Positions 1 to 6,228 of a stretch of DNA of 22,826 bases are shown one piece after another (position 1 is the stretch's first letter; every line of letters begins with the position of its first letter). The translations under genes were made by a program, and so were the position numbers. The stretch is from the NCBI GenBank assembly GCA_964401385.1, contig CAYNYF010000073.1, forward strand, positions 1 through 22,826. Reading direction: 5' to 3'. Below the pieces are notes generated by a model that was not told the origin of the DNA, ran no database searches, and saw nothing but the letters and a program-made list of their open reading frames with translations. This DNA is from CAYNYF01 sp964401385 (GTDB lineage: Bacteria; Planctomycetota; Phycisphaerae; SM23-33).

Positions 1-28
1 GGCCTCACGGCCCCGGCTAAATTCTTGC

Positions 29-41
29 GCCCCTTCGGGGC
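29..41. repeat. short GC palindrome (GCCCC-TTC-GGGGC)
   Basis: A five-pair stem GCCCC/GGGGC closes on TTC and is followed by TAC, giving the octamer GGGGCTAC at 37-44. The same octamer recurs beside stem-loops at 9479-9486 and 11124-11131. The stem is too short and lacks a T-run, so I do not call it a terminator. It may belong to a family of small intergenic palindromes. Confidence 0.3.
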
Positions 42-83
42 TACATGGCGTCCCGGCCGCGGGAGGGCCGTTCGGCATTTGTG

Positions 84-115
84 CCACGATCAAGCGCCCG
101 TGGGCTTGAGCGTGG
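84..115. repeat. imperfect inverted repeat downstream of nadA
   Basis: CCACGATCAAGC at 84-95 faces GCTTGAGCGTGG at 104-115. Eleven of twelve positions pair, with an eight-base loop. It lies about 25 bases beyond the nadA terminator and could be a second stem-loop at this transcription boundary. The rest of 1-138 shows no gene I can support. Confidence 0.3.
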
Positions 116-138
116 CGGGGGCCGGTCGGGCGGGCGCG

Positions 139-171
139 AAAAGAAAAGGTGCGTCGCCGGGGCGACGCACC
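139..171 (-). terminator. intrinsic terminator of nadA
   Basis: Read on the minus strand, GGTGCGTCGCC and GGCGACGCACC form a perfect 11-bp stem (148-158 with 161-171) around a two-base centre. TTTTCTTTT (147 down to 139) follows directly. The stem starts on the base after the nadA stop codon. A GC-rich stem followed by a T-run is the classic Rho-independent layout. Confidence 0.8.
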
Positions 172-1332
172 CTACGAGTGTTTGCTTGAGCGTGCGGCGC
201 GGGTGGCGGCGGGCTTCTGCGAGGGCTTGATCGAGACCATCCGCTCCAAAGCCAGGCGCGCGTCGTCGGCCACTTCCGCGGCGACCTGAATGCGGTTGAC
301 GACGCGGCCTTCGACGAGGTTGTCCAGCACCCACAGCAGGTGGGCCGGGTCGATCCGGGCCATGGTCAGGCACAGCGGCGGCGTGTCGCTGAGGACGCGG
401 ACGAACTTGTCGGGGCTCTCGGCCGCGAGGCGGCGGACCATGTTCGCTTCGGTGCCGACGGCCCAACTGCTCCCGGCCGGAGATTCGTTGACGGCCCGCA
501 GGATCTGCTCGGTGGAGCCGAACAGGTCCGCCGCCTGCGCCACCTCGAAGGGGCATTCCGGATGGACGATCACTTGGATGCCCGCCCGGGCCGCCCGCAC
601 GCGCTCGATCTGGGCGACGGTGAAGCGCAGGTGGACGTAGCAGTATCCCTTCCACAGGATGAAGGTGGCGCGGCGGACGTCGGCGTCGCTGAGCCCGCCG
701 CCGGGCAGGTGCGGATCGTACACGACGCAGTCGTCCAGTCCGTAGCCCATGGCCACGGCCGTGTTCCGGGCCAGGTGCTCGTCGGGAATGGCCAGGACCT
801 TCTGCCCGCCGGCGCCGCCCTCGGCCGCCGGGCGCAGGGCCCACTCGAAGACGTTGCGGGCGTTGGAGGAGGTGCAGCAGGCCCCGCCGCTGCGCCCGGT
901 GAGGGCCTTGACGTCGGCGGAGGAGTTCACGTAGGCGACGGGGACGACCTTGTCCTCGCTGGCGGCGGCCGAGAGCCGCGCCATCGCCTCGGTGGCGTCG
1001 TCGGCCTCGGCCAAGTCGGCCATCGTGCAGCCGGCCGAGAGGTCCGGCAGGATCACCACGCGCTCGCCGCCCGTGAGGATGTCCGCCGACTCGGCCATGA
1101 AGTGCACCCCGCAGAAGACGATGATCCGCGACCGGGTGGCGGCGGCCTGCTGCGAGAGCTTCAAGCTGTCGCCGGTCAGGTCGGCGAACTGAAAGACCTC
1201 GTCGCGCTGGTAGTGGTGGCCGAGGATGCAGAGGTCCCGGCCGAGCTGGGCCTTCCGCTGGGCGATGCGCTTCAGCGCCTCGGCCGGCGGCATCTGGTGG
1301 TATTCCTCGGCGATTGGCGGTTGATATAGCAT
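172..1332 (-). CDS. nadA: quinolinate synthase NadA
   Basis: NadA condenses iminoaspartate with dihydroxyacetone phosphate to give quinolinate, the second step of de novo NAD synthesis in the cytoplasm. It carries a [4Fe-4S] cluster held by three cysteines. Counting from the GTG at 1341, the family signatures are ILGHHYQRDEV near residue 39, AGCTMAD (Cys105), HPEC (Cys263) and PPLCLTMARID (Cys324), so all three likely cluster ligands are present. AYVNSSADVK and GTEANMVRRL are further family blocks. At about 386 residues it is the longer NadA form, with a GGACC-containing insert near residue 152. I prefer the ATG at 1332 over the GTG at 1341: no Shine-Dalgarno separates them, but ATG is the better codon and leaves about 23 bases after the likely transcription start. 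nadB and nadC are not in the window. Confidence 0.95.
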   Translation of the reverse strand: MLYQPPIAEEYHQMPPAEALKRIAQRKAQLGRDLCILGHHYQRDEVFQFADLTGDSLKLSQQAAATRSRIIVFCGVHFMAESADILTGGERVVILPDLSAGCTMADLAEADDATEAMARLSAAASEDKVVPVAYVNSSADVKALTGRSGGACCTSSNARNVFEWALRPAAEGGAGGQKVLAIPDEHLARNTAVAMGYGLDDCVVYDPHLPGGGLSDADVRRATFILWKGYCYVHLRFTVAQIERVRAARAGIQVIVHPECPFEVAQAADLFGSTEQILRAVNESPAGSSWAVGTEANMVRRLAAESPDKFVRVLSDTPPLCLTMARIDPAHLLWVLDNLVEGRVVNRIQVAAEVADDARLALERMVSIKPSQKPAATRAARSSKHS

Positions 1333-1361
1333 CACGTACACCGTGGTCCGCGGACCCGCGC

Positions 1362-1367
1362 ATTATA
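1362..1367 (-). promoter_or_regulatory. -10 box of the nadA promoter
   Basis: The minus strand reads TATAAT here, a full consensus match in otherwise very GC-rich sequence. It sits 29 bases upstream of the nadA ATG, in the 61-bp gap after the hydrolase stop codon. No convincing -35 hexamer lies 16-18 bases upstream. Transcription would start near 1355, so nadA can be expressed separately from the genes before it. Confidence 0.5.
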
Positions 1368-1393
1368 CCGGCAAACGGCCGCAAGGGCGGGCG

Positions 1394-2158
1394 CTACTTC
1401 CTCATCGGCGACATGAGAGGTAGCCTGGGCGGCCTGCCGTTCCAGTGCCGCAGCCAGAAGCGCATGGCCACCTCGGGGTGGCGCTCGTGCCCACTGCCGG
1501 GAACGACGCCGGTTTCGACCTTGAAGCCGGCCCCGCGGAGGTAGGCGATGCCATCTTCGCTCTGGCCGCGGATGGCGCCCGGATCGTTCTGGGCGTAGTA
1601 CACCATGACGGGCGTGCCGACGGCCTCGGCCGGATACCAGCCCTCCACCGCCTTGCGGTTGAAGTTGCAGTTGCGGGCGACGACGGCCGAGAAGACGTCC
1701 GGGTGCCTCAGGCCGACGAAGTACACCGGAAAGCCGCCGCCGGAAAAGCCGGTCATCAGGATGTTCCGCCGGTCGACGTTGTAGAGGTAATGGAGCTGGC
1801 CGATGATGCTCATGATCAGCCGCTCGTCGCGGAGCAGTTGCAGGATGCCGCCGGCGCCGAAGATGCCGTCGGTGCTCTTGAGCTTCGGGCAGACGAGGAT
1901 GCACCCGTGCTGCTCGGCCAGCCACTTCCACTCGCCGACCTGATAGGCGGCCACGTCGAACGGGTCGGTGCCGTGGCAGGAGACGATCACCGGGGCGGGC
2001 CGGTCCCGGCGGTAGGTGTCGGGGACGAACAGGTAGTACAGCCCGCCGGTGGTCGGCTCGACCATCAGCTTGGGCTGGGTGCGCGTGTTCTGCGGCTGGT
2101 GGACGGCACAGCCGCCCAGGAAGAGCAAACCGGTCAAGATGATCCAGCAAGCACGCAT
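1394..2158 (-). CDS. lipoprotein alpha/beta hydrolase (PHB-depolymerase/esterase-like)
   Basis: A 254-residue protein. The N-terminus MRACWIILTGLLFLGGC is a lipoprotein signal with lipobox LGGC (Cys17), so it should be anchored to a membrane facing out of the cytoplasm. The rest is an alpha/beta hydrolase: VIVSCHG near residue 57 (oxyanion region), nucleophile elbow GFSGGG (Ser139), AQNDPG (Asp192) and GSGHERHP (His224) form a plausible catalytic triad. This resembles the polyhydroxybutyrate-depolymerase/feruloyl-esterase branch; the substrate cannot be read from sequence. The frame stays open 27 codons further upstream, but the extra part is Arg/Gly-rich and would bury the signal peptide, so I start at the ATG at 2158. 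It lies 84 bp after nrdJ and 61 bp before nadA on the same strand. Confidence 0.8.
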   Translation of the reverse strand: MRACWIILTGLLFLGGCAVHQPQNTRTQPKLMVEPTTGGLYYLFVPDTYRRDRPAPVIVSCHGTDPFDVAAYQVGEWKWLAEQHGCILVCPKLKSTDGIFGAGGILQLLRDERLIMSIIGQLHYLYNVDRRNILMTGFSGGGFPVYFVGLRHPDVFSAVVARNCNFNRKAVEGWYPAEAVGTPVMVYYAQNDPGAIRGQSEDGIAYLRGAGFKVETGVVPGSGHERHPEVAMRFWLRHWNGRPPRLPLMSPMRK

Positions 2159-2242
2159 GAGGGAAGCGCCGCCGACTCTGCCGGGCCGACCGGGCCCGGA
2201 CCGGCAGACATGGTAGCGGATGCGGCGGGCAGTTCGCAACGG

Positions 2243-4138
2243 CTACGAGCAGATCGTATATCCGCAGCGCGGACAGCGGCTGCATGCGACCTGCTCGTCC
2301 AGCGCCGCCTGGCAGCGGGGGCAGTGGACGACGGAGTCGGCCCCGCCTTCCCAGCCCATGGGCTGGGCCGGGCGGCAGCCGTCGCGGTAGACGGTAATGC
2401 CCTTGCAGCCGCTGCGGTAAGCCTGGAAAAAGACCTCGGAGACGTCTTCGAGCTTGGCATCCGCGGGCAGGTTGATGGTCTTGGATATGGCGGCGTCGAC
2501 GTACTTCTGAAACGTCGCCTGCATCTGGACTTGCCGGGCGGGGCTGACGTGGTGAGCGGCAACGAACACGTCGCGGACGTCGGGGGGGATGCCGGCGACG
2601 TCGGCGAGGTCCTCGCCACCGGCCAGGCGCTCGGCCAGGCGCTGCGACCACAGCCCGCGCTGCTGGAGCGCCTCCCGGAAGACGGGGTTGATCTCCAGCA
2701 TCTTCTGCCCGTCGAGGACGTTCCGCCAGAACGCCAGGGCGAAGACCGGCTCGATGCCGCCGGAGCAGCCGGCGATGATGCTGATGGTGCCGGTGGGGGC
2801 GACGGTGGTGACGGCCGCGTTCCGCATCGGCCGACGGTGGCGCGTCTGCCAGAGGCTGCCGGGCCAGTTGGGAAAGCAGCCGCGCTCGTCGGCGAGCTGC
2901 TCGGAGGCGGCGAAGGCCTCCTCCGTGAGAGCCGCCGCGACGCGCTCGCCGAAGGCGATCCCCTCGTCGCTGTCGTAGCCGATCCACAGTTTCATCAGGG
3001 CGTCGGCGAACCCCATCACGCCCAGGCCGATCTTGCGGTTGCCCAGGCAGATTCTCCGAATGGGGTCGATGACGTAATTGCTAACGTCGATGACGTCGTC
3101 GAGGAAGCGCACGGCGATACGGACGGTCCGGCGGAAGCCCGCCTCGTCGAAGCCGCCGGCGCCGACGAACCTGGCCAGGTTGATCGAGCCCAGGTTGCAG
3201 GCCTCGTAGTCCAGCAGGGGCTGCTCGCCGCAGGGGTTGGTCGCCTCGATCCGGCCCAGGTGGGGGGTGGGGTTGGTTTCGTTGACGCGATCGATGAAGC
3301 ACAGCCCGGGCTCGCCGCTGGCGTGGGCGCAGTTGACCATGAGGTTCCAGACGTCGCCGACGGTGTAGCACGCGTCGCCGGGCGCCTCGGGGCTGCGGAG
3401 GTCGCCCAGGGCGTAGGAGGCCACGTCGACGCCGCGGGGAATGACGTAGCGGGTCCGGGTGTGGGGGTTGACGACGACGTGCGGGCTGTTGGGGCGCTCG
3501 GCCGCGGCCGTGACGAACTCGCCGGTGACCTTGATCGAGATGTTGAAGTTCTCGAACGCCCCCAGCCGGCTCTTGGCCGTGATGAACTTGAGAACGTCCG
3601 GGTGGGTGACGTTCATCATGCCCATGTTCGCCCCGCGGCGAAACGCCCCCTGCTGGATGGCGTTGGTGGCCTCGGAGAAGACGCGCCAGAAGCTGATCGG
3701 CCCGGAGGTGGTCCCGCCGCTGCTGGCGATGTAGTCGCCGGTGGGGCGGAGGCGGTCGAAGGCGAAGCCGGTGCCCCCGCCGGCCTTCTGAATCATGGCG
3801 GCGCACTTGACCGACTCGAAAATCCCCTCCACGCTGTCGTCGATGGGCAGCACGAAGCAGGCGCTGAGCATGCCCATCTCCCGGCCGGCGTTCATCAGGG
3901 TCGGGCTGTTCGGCAGGAACGCCCCGGCGACCATGAGCCGGTGGAACTCGGCCTCGACGGCGTCGAGGTCGTCGACGCCGTGGTCCCGCTCGGCCCGGGC
4001 GACGGCCCGCGCCACCCGGCGAAACATCTCCGCCGGGGTTTCGGTGATCGTCCCGTCGGGGCGCTTGGCCAGATACCGGTGGCGCAGGACGCGCAGCGCG
4101 TTCTCGCTCAGTTGCGGTGTTTGCCCAGCCACTTGCAC
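2243..4138 (-). CDS. nrdJ: vitamin B12-dependent (class II) ribonucleotide reductase
   Basis: Reduces ribonucleotides to deoxyribonucleotides using adenosylcobalamin, needing neither oxygen nor a separate radical subunit. The 631 residues cover the ten-stranded barrel: LPNSPTLMNAG (75-85), SACFVLPIDDS with Cys94, KAGGGTGFAFDRLRP (118-132), NPCGE with Asn301, Cys303 and Glu305 (thiyl-radical site), EACNLGSINL with Cys314 (partner of Cys94), and APTGTISIIAG. It ends in a Cys-rich tail, CPRC then CSRCPRCGYTIC (Cys606, 609, 619, 622, 625, 630), as in other NrdJ proteins, for re-reduction or zinc binding. There is no N-terminal ATP-cone, so this is a compact form. Start is GTG at 4138 after AGGAAGG; a second GTG two codons later is equally possible. 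No nrdA/nrdB genes lie nearby. Confidence 0.95.
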   Translation of the reverse strand: MQVAGQTPQLSENALRVLRHRYLAKRPDGTITETPAEMFRRVARAVARAERDHGVDDLDAVEAEFHRLMVAGAFLPNSPTLMNAGREMGMLSACFVLPIDDSVEGIFESVKCAAMIQKAGGGTGFAFDRLRPTGDYIASSGGTTSGPISFWRVFSEATNAIQQGAFRRGANMGMMNVTHPDVLKFITAKSRLGAFENFNISIKVTGEFVTAAAERPNSPHVVVNPHTRTRYVIPRGVDVASYALGDLRSPEAPGDACYTVGDVWNLMVNCAHASGEPGLCFIDRVNETNPTPHLGRIEATNPCGEQPLLDYEACNLGSINLARFVGAGGFDEAGFRRTVRIAVRFLDDVIDVSNYVIDPIRRICLGNRKIGLGVMGFADALMKLWIGYDSDEGIAFGERVAAALTEEAFAASEQLADERGCFPNWPGSLWQTRHRRPMRNAAVTTVAPTGTISIIAGCSGGIEPVFALAFWRNVLDGQKMLEINPVFREALQQRGLWSQRLAERLAGGEDLADVAGIPPDVRDVFVAAHHVSPARQVQMQATFQKYVDAAISKTINLPADAKLEDVSEVFFQAYRSGCKGITVYRDGCRPAQPMGWEGGADSVVHCPRCQAALDEQVACSRCPRCGYTICS

Positions 4139-4165
4139 GCCTTCCTGTCCATCACGCGGGTAATT

Positions 4166-4171
4166 ATTCTA
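4166..4171 (-). promoter_or_regulatory. possible -10 box for nrdJ
   Basis: The minus strand reads TAGAAT (five of six consensus bases) inside a short AT-rich island, about 28 bases upstream of the GTG start. The -35 region is not recognisable. Upstream, 4172-4400 holds no gene I can support. I looked there for a cobalamin riboswitch and for NrdR boxes and saw neither. Confidence 0.35.
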
Positions 4172-4432
4172 CCCGGTCGGCGGCGGCGGCTACAGCCGAC
4201 AGCCGCCGCAAAACTTCCGCAGCGCGCGCTGCGAGCCGGCGAGCATCGCCGACGCGCGCCGCCAAATGCCCGGCGAATCACTCCGGATTCACCGGAGAAA
4301 AACGATCATCAAGTTTCGTTCGGCGTCGCTGGCATGCGCGAGTCGGGATCGAACGGACGCGAAGAAGTCTTCCGGCGCGGATTCGCGCTAAAGCCCAGCT
4401 TAAAAAAATGTCGAGAAAAATAGTAGTGATGC

Positions 4433-4462
4433 TTGCAAAGAGTGAAACGATGTGTGTACAAA
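4433..4462 (+). promoter_or_regulatory. candidate promoter of the Lys-rich micro-gene
   Basis: TTGCAA (4433-4438), an 18-base spacer and TACAAA (4457-4462) fit a sigma-70-type promoter moderately well. They lie in the most AT-rich intergenic stretch of the left half of the window (about 4400-4520). The start codon at 4521 would follow a leader of about 50 bases. TGATAC near 4472 is an alternative -10. Confidence 0.35.
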
Positions 4463-4520
4463 ACTGTAGCGTGATACGTTTGGTTCTTCTTGTTGCCAAC
4501 ACTGAAGGGAGGTGGTGAGA

Positions 4521-4601
4521 ATGGCAAAGAAGAAAGCTGCAAAGAAGAAAGCTACAAAGAAGAAAGTTGCAAAGAAGAAAGCCACGAAGAAGAAGAAGTA
4601 G
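4521..4601 (+). CDS. 26-residue Lys/Ala repeat peptide (histone-H1-tail-like)
   Basis: The ATG is preceded by GGGAGGTGG at 4508-4516, one of the two best ribosome binding sites in the window. The peptide is M followed by five pentapeptides of the form (A/T)KKK(A/V/K): AKKKA, AKKKA, TKKKV, AKKKA, TKKKK. Sixteen of 26 residues are lysine and there are no acidic residues. The DNA is a matching 15-bp tandem repeat with third-position and Ala/Thr variation, which argues for selection on the peptide. Such composition is known from H1-like nucleoid proteins and the tails of HU, so nucleic-acid binding is the natural guess, but the peptide is far shorter than those. It has a candidate promoter and a strong terminator of its own, so it is a self-contained unit, divergent from nrdJ and upstream of parA. 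Confidence 0.6.
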   Translation: MAKKKAAKKKATKKKVAKKKATKKKK

Positions 4602-4610
4602 CAGTGCCAC

Positions 4611-4669
4611 GGCTGAGATGGAAACAGCCAAGAAGAAATGAGCTCTGATCGCCGAGGATCTCGGCGGTC
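4611..4669 (+). ncRNA. structured 3' region of the Lys-rich transcript
   Basis: Between the micro-gene stop and its terminator are successive stem-loops: GGCTG/CAGCC (4611-4615 with 4625-4629), then GATCGCCGAG/CTCGGCGGTC (4647-4656 with 4660-4669, one G-U pair, loop GAT), then a small CCTT/AAGG stem near 4672. The nine-mer TGCCACGGC occurs at 4605-4613 and again in the terminator loop at 4719-4727. This is more structure than a plain 3' UTR needs and may mark a stable or dual-function RNA. I know of no family it matches. Confidence 0.3.
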
Positions 4670-4703
4670 GCCCTTCCGAAGGAAAGGCAAAGAGCCCAAG
4701 GCG

Positions 4704-4748
4704 AAGCGGCAGGTGCCATGCCACGGCGGCACCTGCCGCTTTTTCTTT
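4704..4748 (+). terminator. strong intrinsic terminator before parA
   Basis: AAGCGGCAGGTGCC (4704-4717) and GGCACCTGCCGCTT (4728-4741) pair perfectly over 14 bp around a ten-base loop. The run TTTTTCTTT covers 4740-4748. It isolates the Lys-rich unit from parA, whose -35 box begins 24 bases further on. Confidence 0.9.
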
Positions 4749-4771
4749 ATCGCGGCGGGCGGCAGCGGAAC

Positions 4772-4799
4772 TTGCCCGCCGGGGGCGCGGCTCTATAAT
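4772..4799 (+). promoter_or_regulatory. parA promoter, leaderless arrangement
   Basis: TTGCCC (4772-4777), a 16-base spacer and a perfect TATAAT (4794-4799). The GTG start of parA begins at 4807, only seven bases after the -10 box, about where transcription should begin. There is no room for a Shine-Dalgarno and none is visible. The message should therefore have little or no 5' leader. Confidence 0.7.
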
Positions 4800-4806
4800 A
4801 ACGGCC

Positions 4807-5799
4807 GTGCGGACGATCGCGGTGACCAATCAGAAGGGCGGCGTCGGCAAGACCACGACCGTCGCGAACCTGGGGGCGGCGCTGGCCCGACGCCGGGTCA
4901 ACACCTGCCTGATCGACCTGGACCCGCAGGCCCACCTGACCATGCACTTCGGCATCGACCGGGCGGCGCTGCCGCTGAGCGTCTACGACGTGATCATCGG
5001 GCGGGTGCCGCTGTGCCGCGCCGCCATCCTCGCCGAGCCCAACCTGACGGTCGTCCCGTCGGTGATCGGCCTGGCGGGGGCGGAGGTGGAACTGGCCGGC
5101 CAGGTCGGCCGGGAACAAATCCTCCGCGATCGCATCCAGGCGCAGAAGTTGCCGTACGAGCTGATCTTAATCGACTGCCCCCCGAGCCTGGGACTGCTGA
5201 CCCTCAACGCCCTGGCCGCCGTGGAGGAGGTCTACATCCCGCTCCAGCCGCACTTTCTGGCGCTGCAAGGGCTGGGGGGGCTGCTGGAGACGGTCTCCCT
5301 CGTCCGCAAGCGAATCAACCCGGACCTGACCGTCGGCGGGCTGATCTTCTGCATGTTCGAGAGCGGCACGCGGCTGGCCGCGGAGGTCACCGAAGACGTC
5401 CGCCGCTTCTTCGACGCCGCCCGCGGCGGGGCGAGCCCCTGGTCCGGCGCACGGCTCTTTCAGACGCGAATCCGCCGCAACATCAAACTGGCCGAGTGCC
5501 CCAGCCACGGGACGACCATCTTCCAGTACGAGCCTTCCTCGCACGGGGCCGCCGACTACGCGGCGCTAGCCGATGAGTTCCTCGCCCTCTTTGCCAGCCA
5601 GGGCGAGTCCTTCGCGACGGCCGAGGCGGCGCCGCCAGCGGACCTCGCCGAAGCCGCGGGCAGACCGGACGCCGGCGTCTACGTCACGACCGCGCCGCAG
5701 ACAGCGCCGCCGGAAGCGGCTCGCCCCGCCCAGCCGGACAGCTTTCCGGCGGACCAGGAACGCGCCGGCGACGAATCGCCCGCGGCGGGCGCCGGCTGA
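4807..5799 (+). CDS. ParA/Soj/MinD-family P-loop ATPase
   Basis: A 330-residue cytoplasmic ATPase of the type that positions chromosomes, plasmids or protein clusters. The N-terminal deviant Walker A is KGGVGKTTT (10-18), the switch/A' motif LIDLDPQAH (35-43), and Walker B ILIDCPP (120-126, Asp123). The later IKLAECPSHGTTIFQY block (226-241) is typical of the Soj branch. ParA normally ends near residue 265; here about 65 Pro/Ala/Glu-rich, probably disordered residues follow. Start is GTG, the first codon after the -10 box, and it aligns with the usual ParA N-terminus. No parB is adjacent and no parS site is evident, so this may be an orphan ParA or belong to a system elsewhere. It overlaps the VanZ-like gene by one base. 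Confidence 0.85.
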   Translation: MRTIAVTNQKGGVGKTTTVANLGAALARRRVNTCLIDLDPQAHLTMHFGIDRAALPLSVYDVIIGRVPLCRAAILAEPNLTVVPSVIGLAGAEVELAGQVGREQILRDRIQAQKLPYELILIDCPPSLGLLTLNALAAVEEVYIPLQPHFLALQGLGGLLETVSLVRKRINPDLTVGGLIFCMFESGTRLAAEVTEDVRRFFDAARGGASPWSGARLFQTRIRRNIKLAECPSHGTTIFQYEPSSHGAADYAALADEFLALFASQGESFATAEAAPPADLAEAAGRPDAGVYVTTAPQTAPPEAARPAQPDSFPADQERAGDESPAAGAG

Positions 5800-6212
5800 T
5801 GAGCCGCCTCGGCCAGATCGCCCGCCGGCATCGCCGCCTGCTGCTTCTCGCCTGCGTGCTGCTGTGGGTGGCGCTGGCGGTGGGGACGCACCTGCCGCCC
5901 GAGCGGCTGCCGCGCACGAAACTGTCCGACAAGTTCCTCCACGGCGTGGGCTATTTCGCGCTGGCGGCGATCTTCTGGTCGACGCTGCGGGCGCATCAGC
6001 TTCCCCGGCGCGTTCGCGTCGGCTGCGTTTTTTTTGCGGCGCTGGCCTACGCGGCCGTGGATGAGATCACTCAGCCGATGGTAAGACGGTCGGCCTCGCT
6101 GGGAGATTGGACGGCCGACGTCCTCGGCGCCGCGGCGGCGCTGGCCGTCTGCGAGCTGCTGGCGATCGCACTGACACGCCGGACCGGACGAGAAACCCGA
6201 CCCGCGCCGTAG
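5799..6212 (+). CDS. VanZ-like family membrane protein
   Basis: 137 residues with four predicted membrane helices at about 13-31, 50-63, 71-88 and 104-126. The conserved VanZ-like polar signature is present: DKFLHGVGYF (44-53), DEITQPMVRRSASLGDWTADVLG (88-110), with the Asp-Glu, Gln, Arg and Asp positions intact. VanZ itself gives low-level teicoplanin resistance, but most family members have no assigned reaction and this need not be a resistance gene. The start ATG overlaps the parA stop as TGATG, so translation is probably coupled and both come from the leaderless parA promoter. Confidence 0.75.
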   Translation: MSRLGQIARRHRRLLLLACVLLWVALAVGTHLPPERLPRTKLSDKFLHGVGYFALAAIFWSTLRAHQLPRRVRVGCVFFAALAYAAVDEITQPMVRRSASLGDWTADVLGAAAALAVCELLAIALTRRTGRETRPAP

Positions 6213-6226
6213 CCGCCGGAGGCGGC
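6212..6226. terminator. GC hairpin between convergent genes
   Basis: GCCGCC-GGA-GGCGGC is a perfect six-pair stem-loop filling the 16-bp gap between the stop codons of the VanZ-like gene and trpE. Neither side has a T-run, so it is at best a weak bidirectional terminator or transcription roadblock. Confidence 0.35.
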
Positions 6227-6228
6227 GA

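Noticed and set aside
4139..4400. Cobalamin riboswitch or NrdR box upstream of nrdJ
   Set aside because: I looked for the B12-box and for paired NrdR-type boxes and found no convincing match. A covariance-model search would settle it.
340..4423. Long open frames on the plus strand opposite nadA, the lipoprotein gene and nrdJ (one near 1 kb, one near 3 kb)
   Set aside because: Their translations are Gly/Ala/Arg/Asp-rich and low in aromatic residues, as expected from antisense reading of GC-rich genes. The minus-strand products match known families throughout.
4410..4518. Upstream frame starting ATG at 4410 and ending TGA two bases before the Lys-rich micro-gene
   Set aside because: It has no ribosome binding site and overlaps the candidate promoter, so it is probably outside the transcript. 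Its position just before the micro-gene start is interesting but not enough.
4521..4601. Simple non-coding microsatellite
   Set aside because: The repeat keeps one frame with an ATG, a stop and a strong Shine-Dalgarno at the correct distance, and its variation leaves the Lys-rich peptide pattern intact, so a coding reading is better supported.
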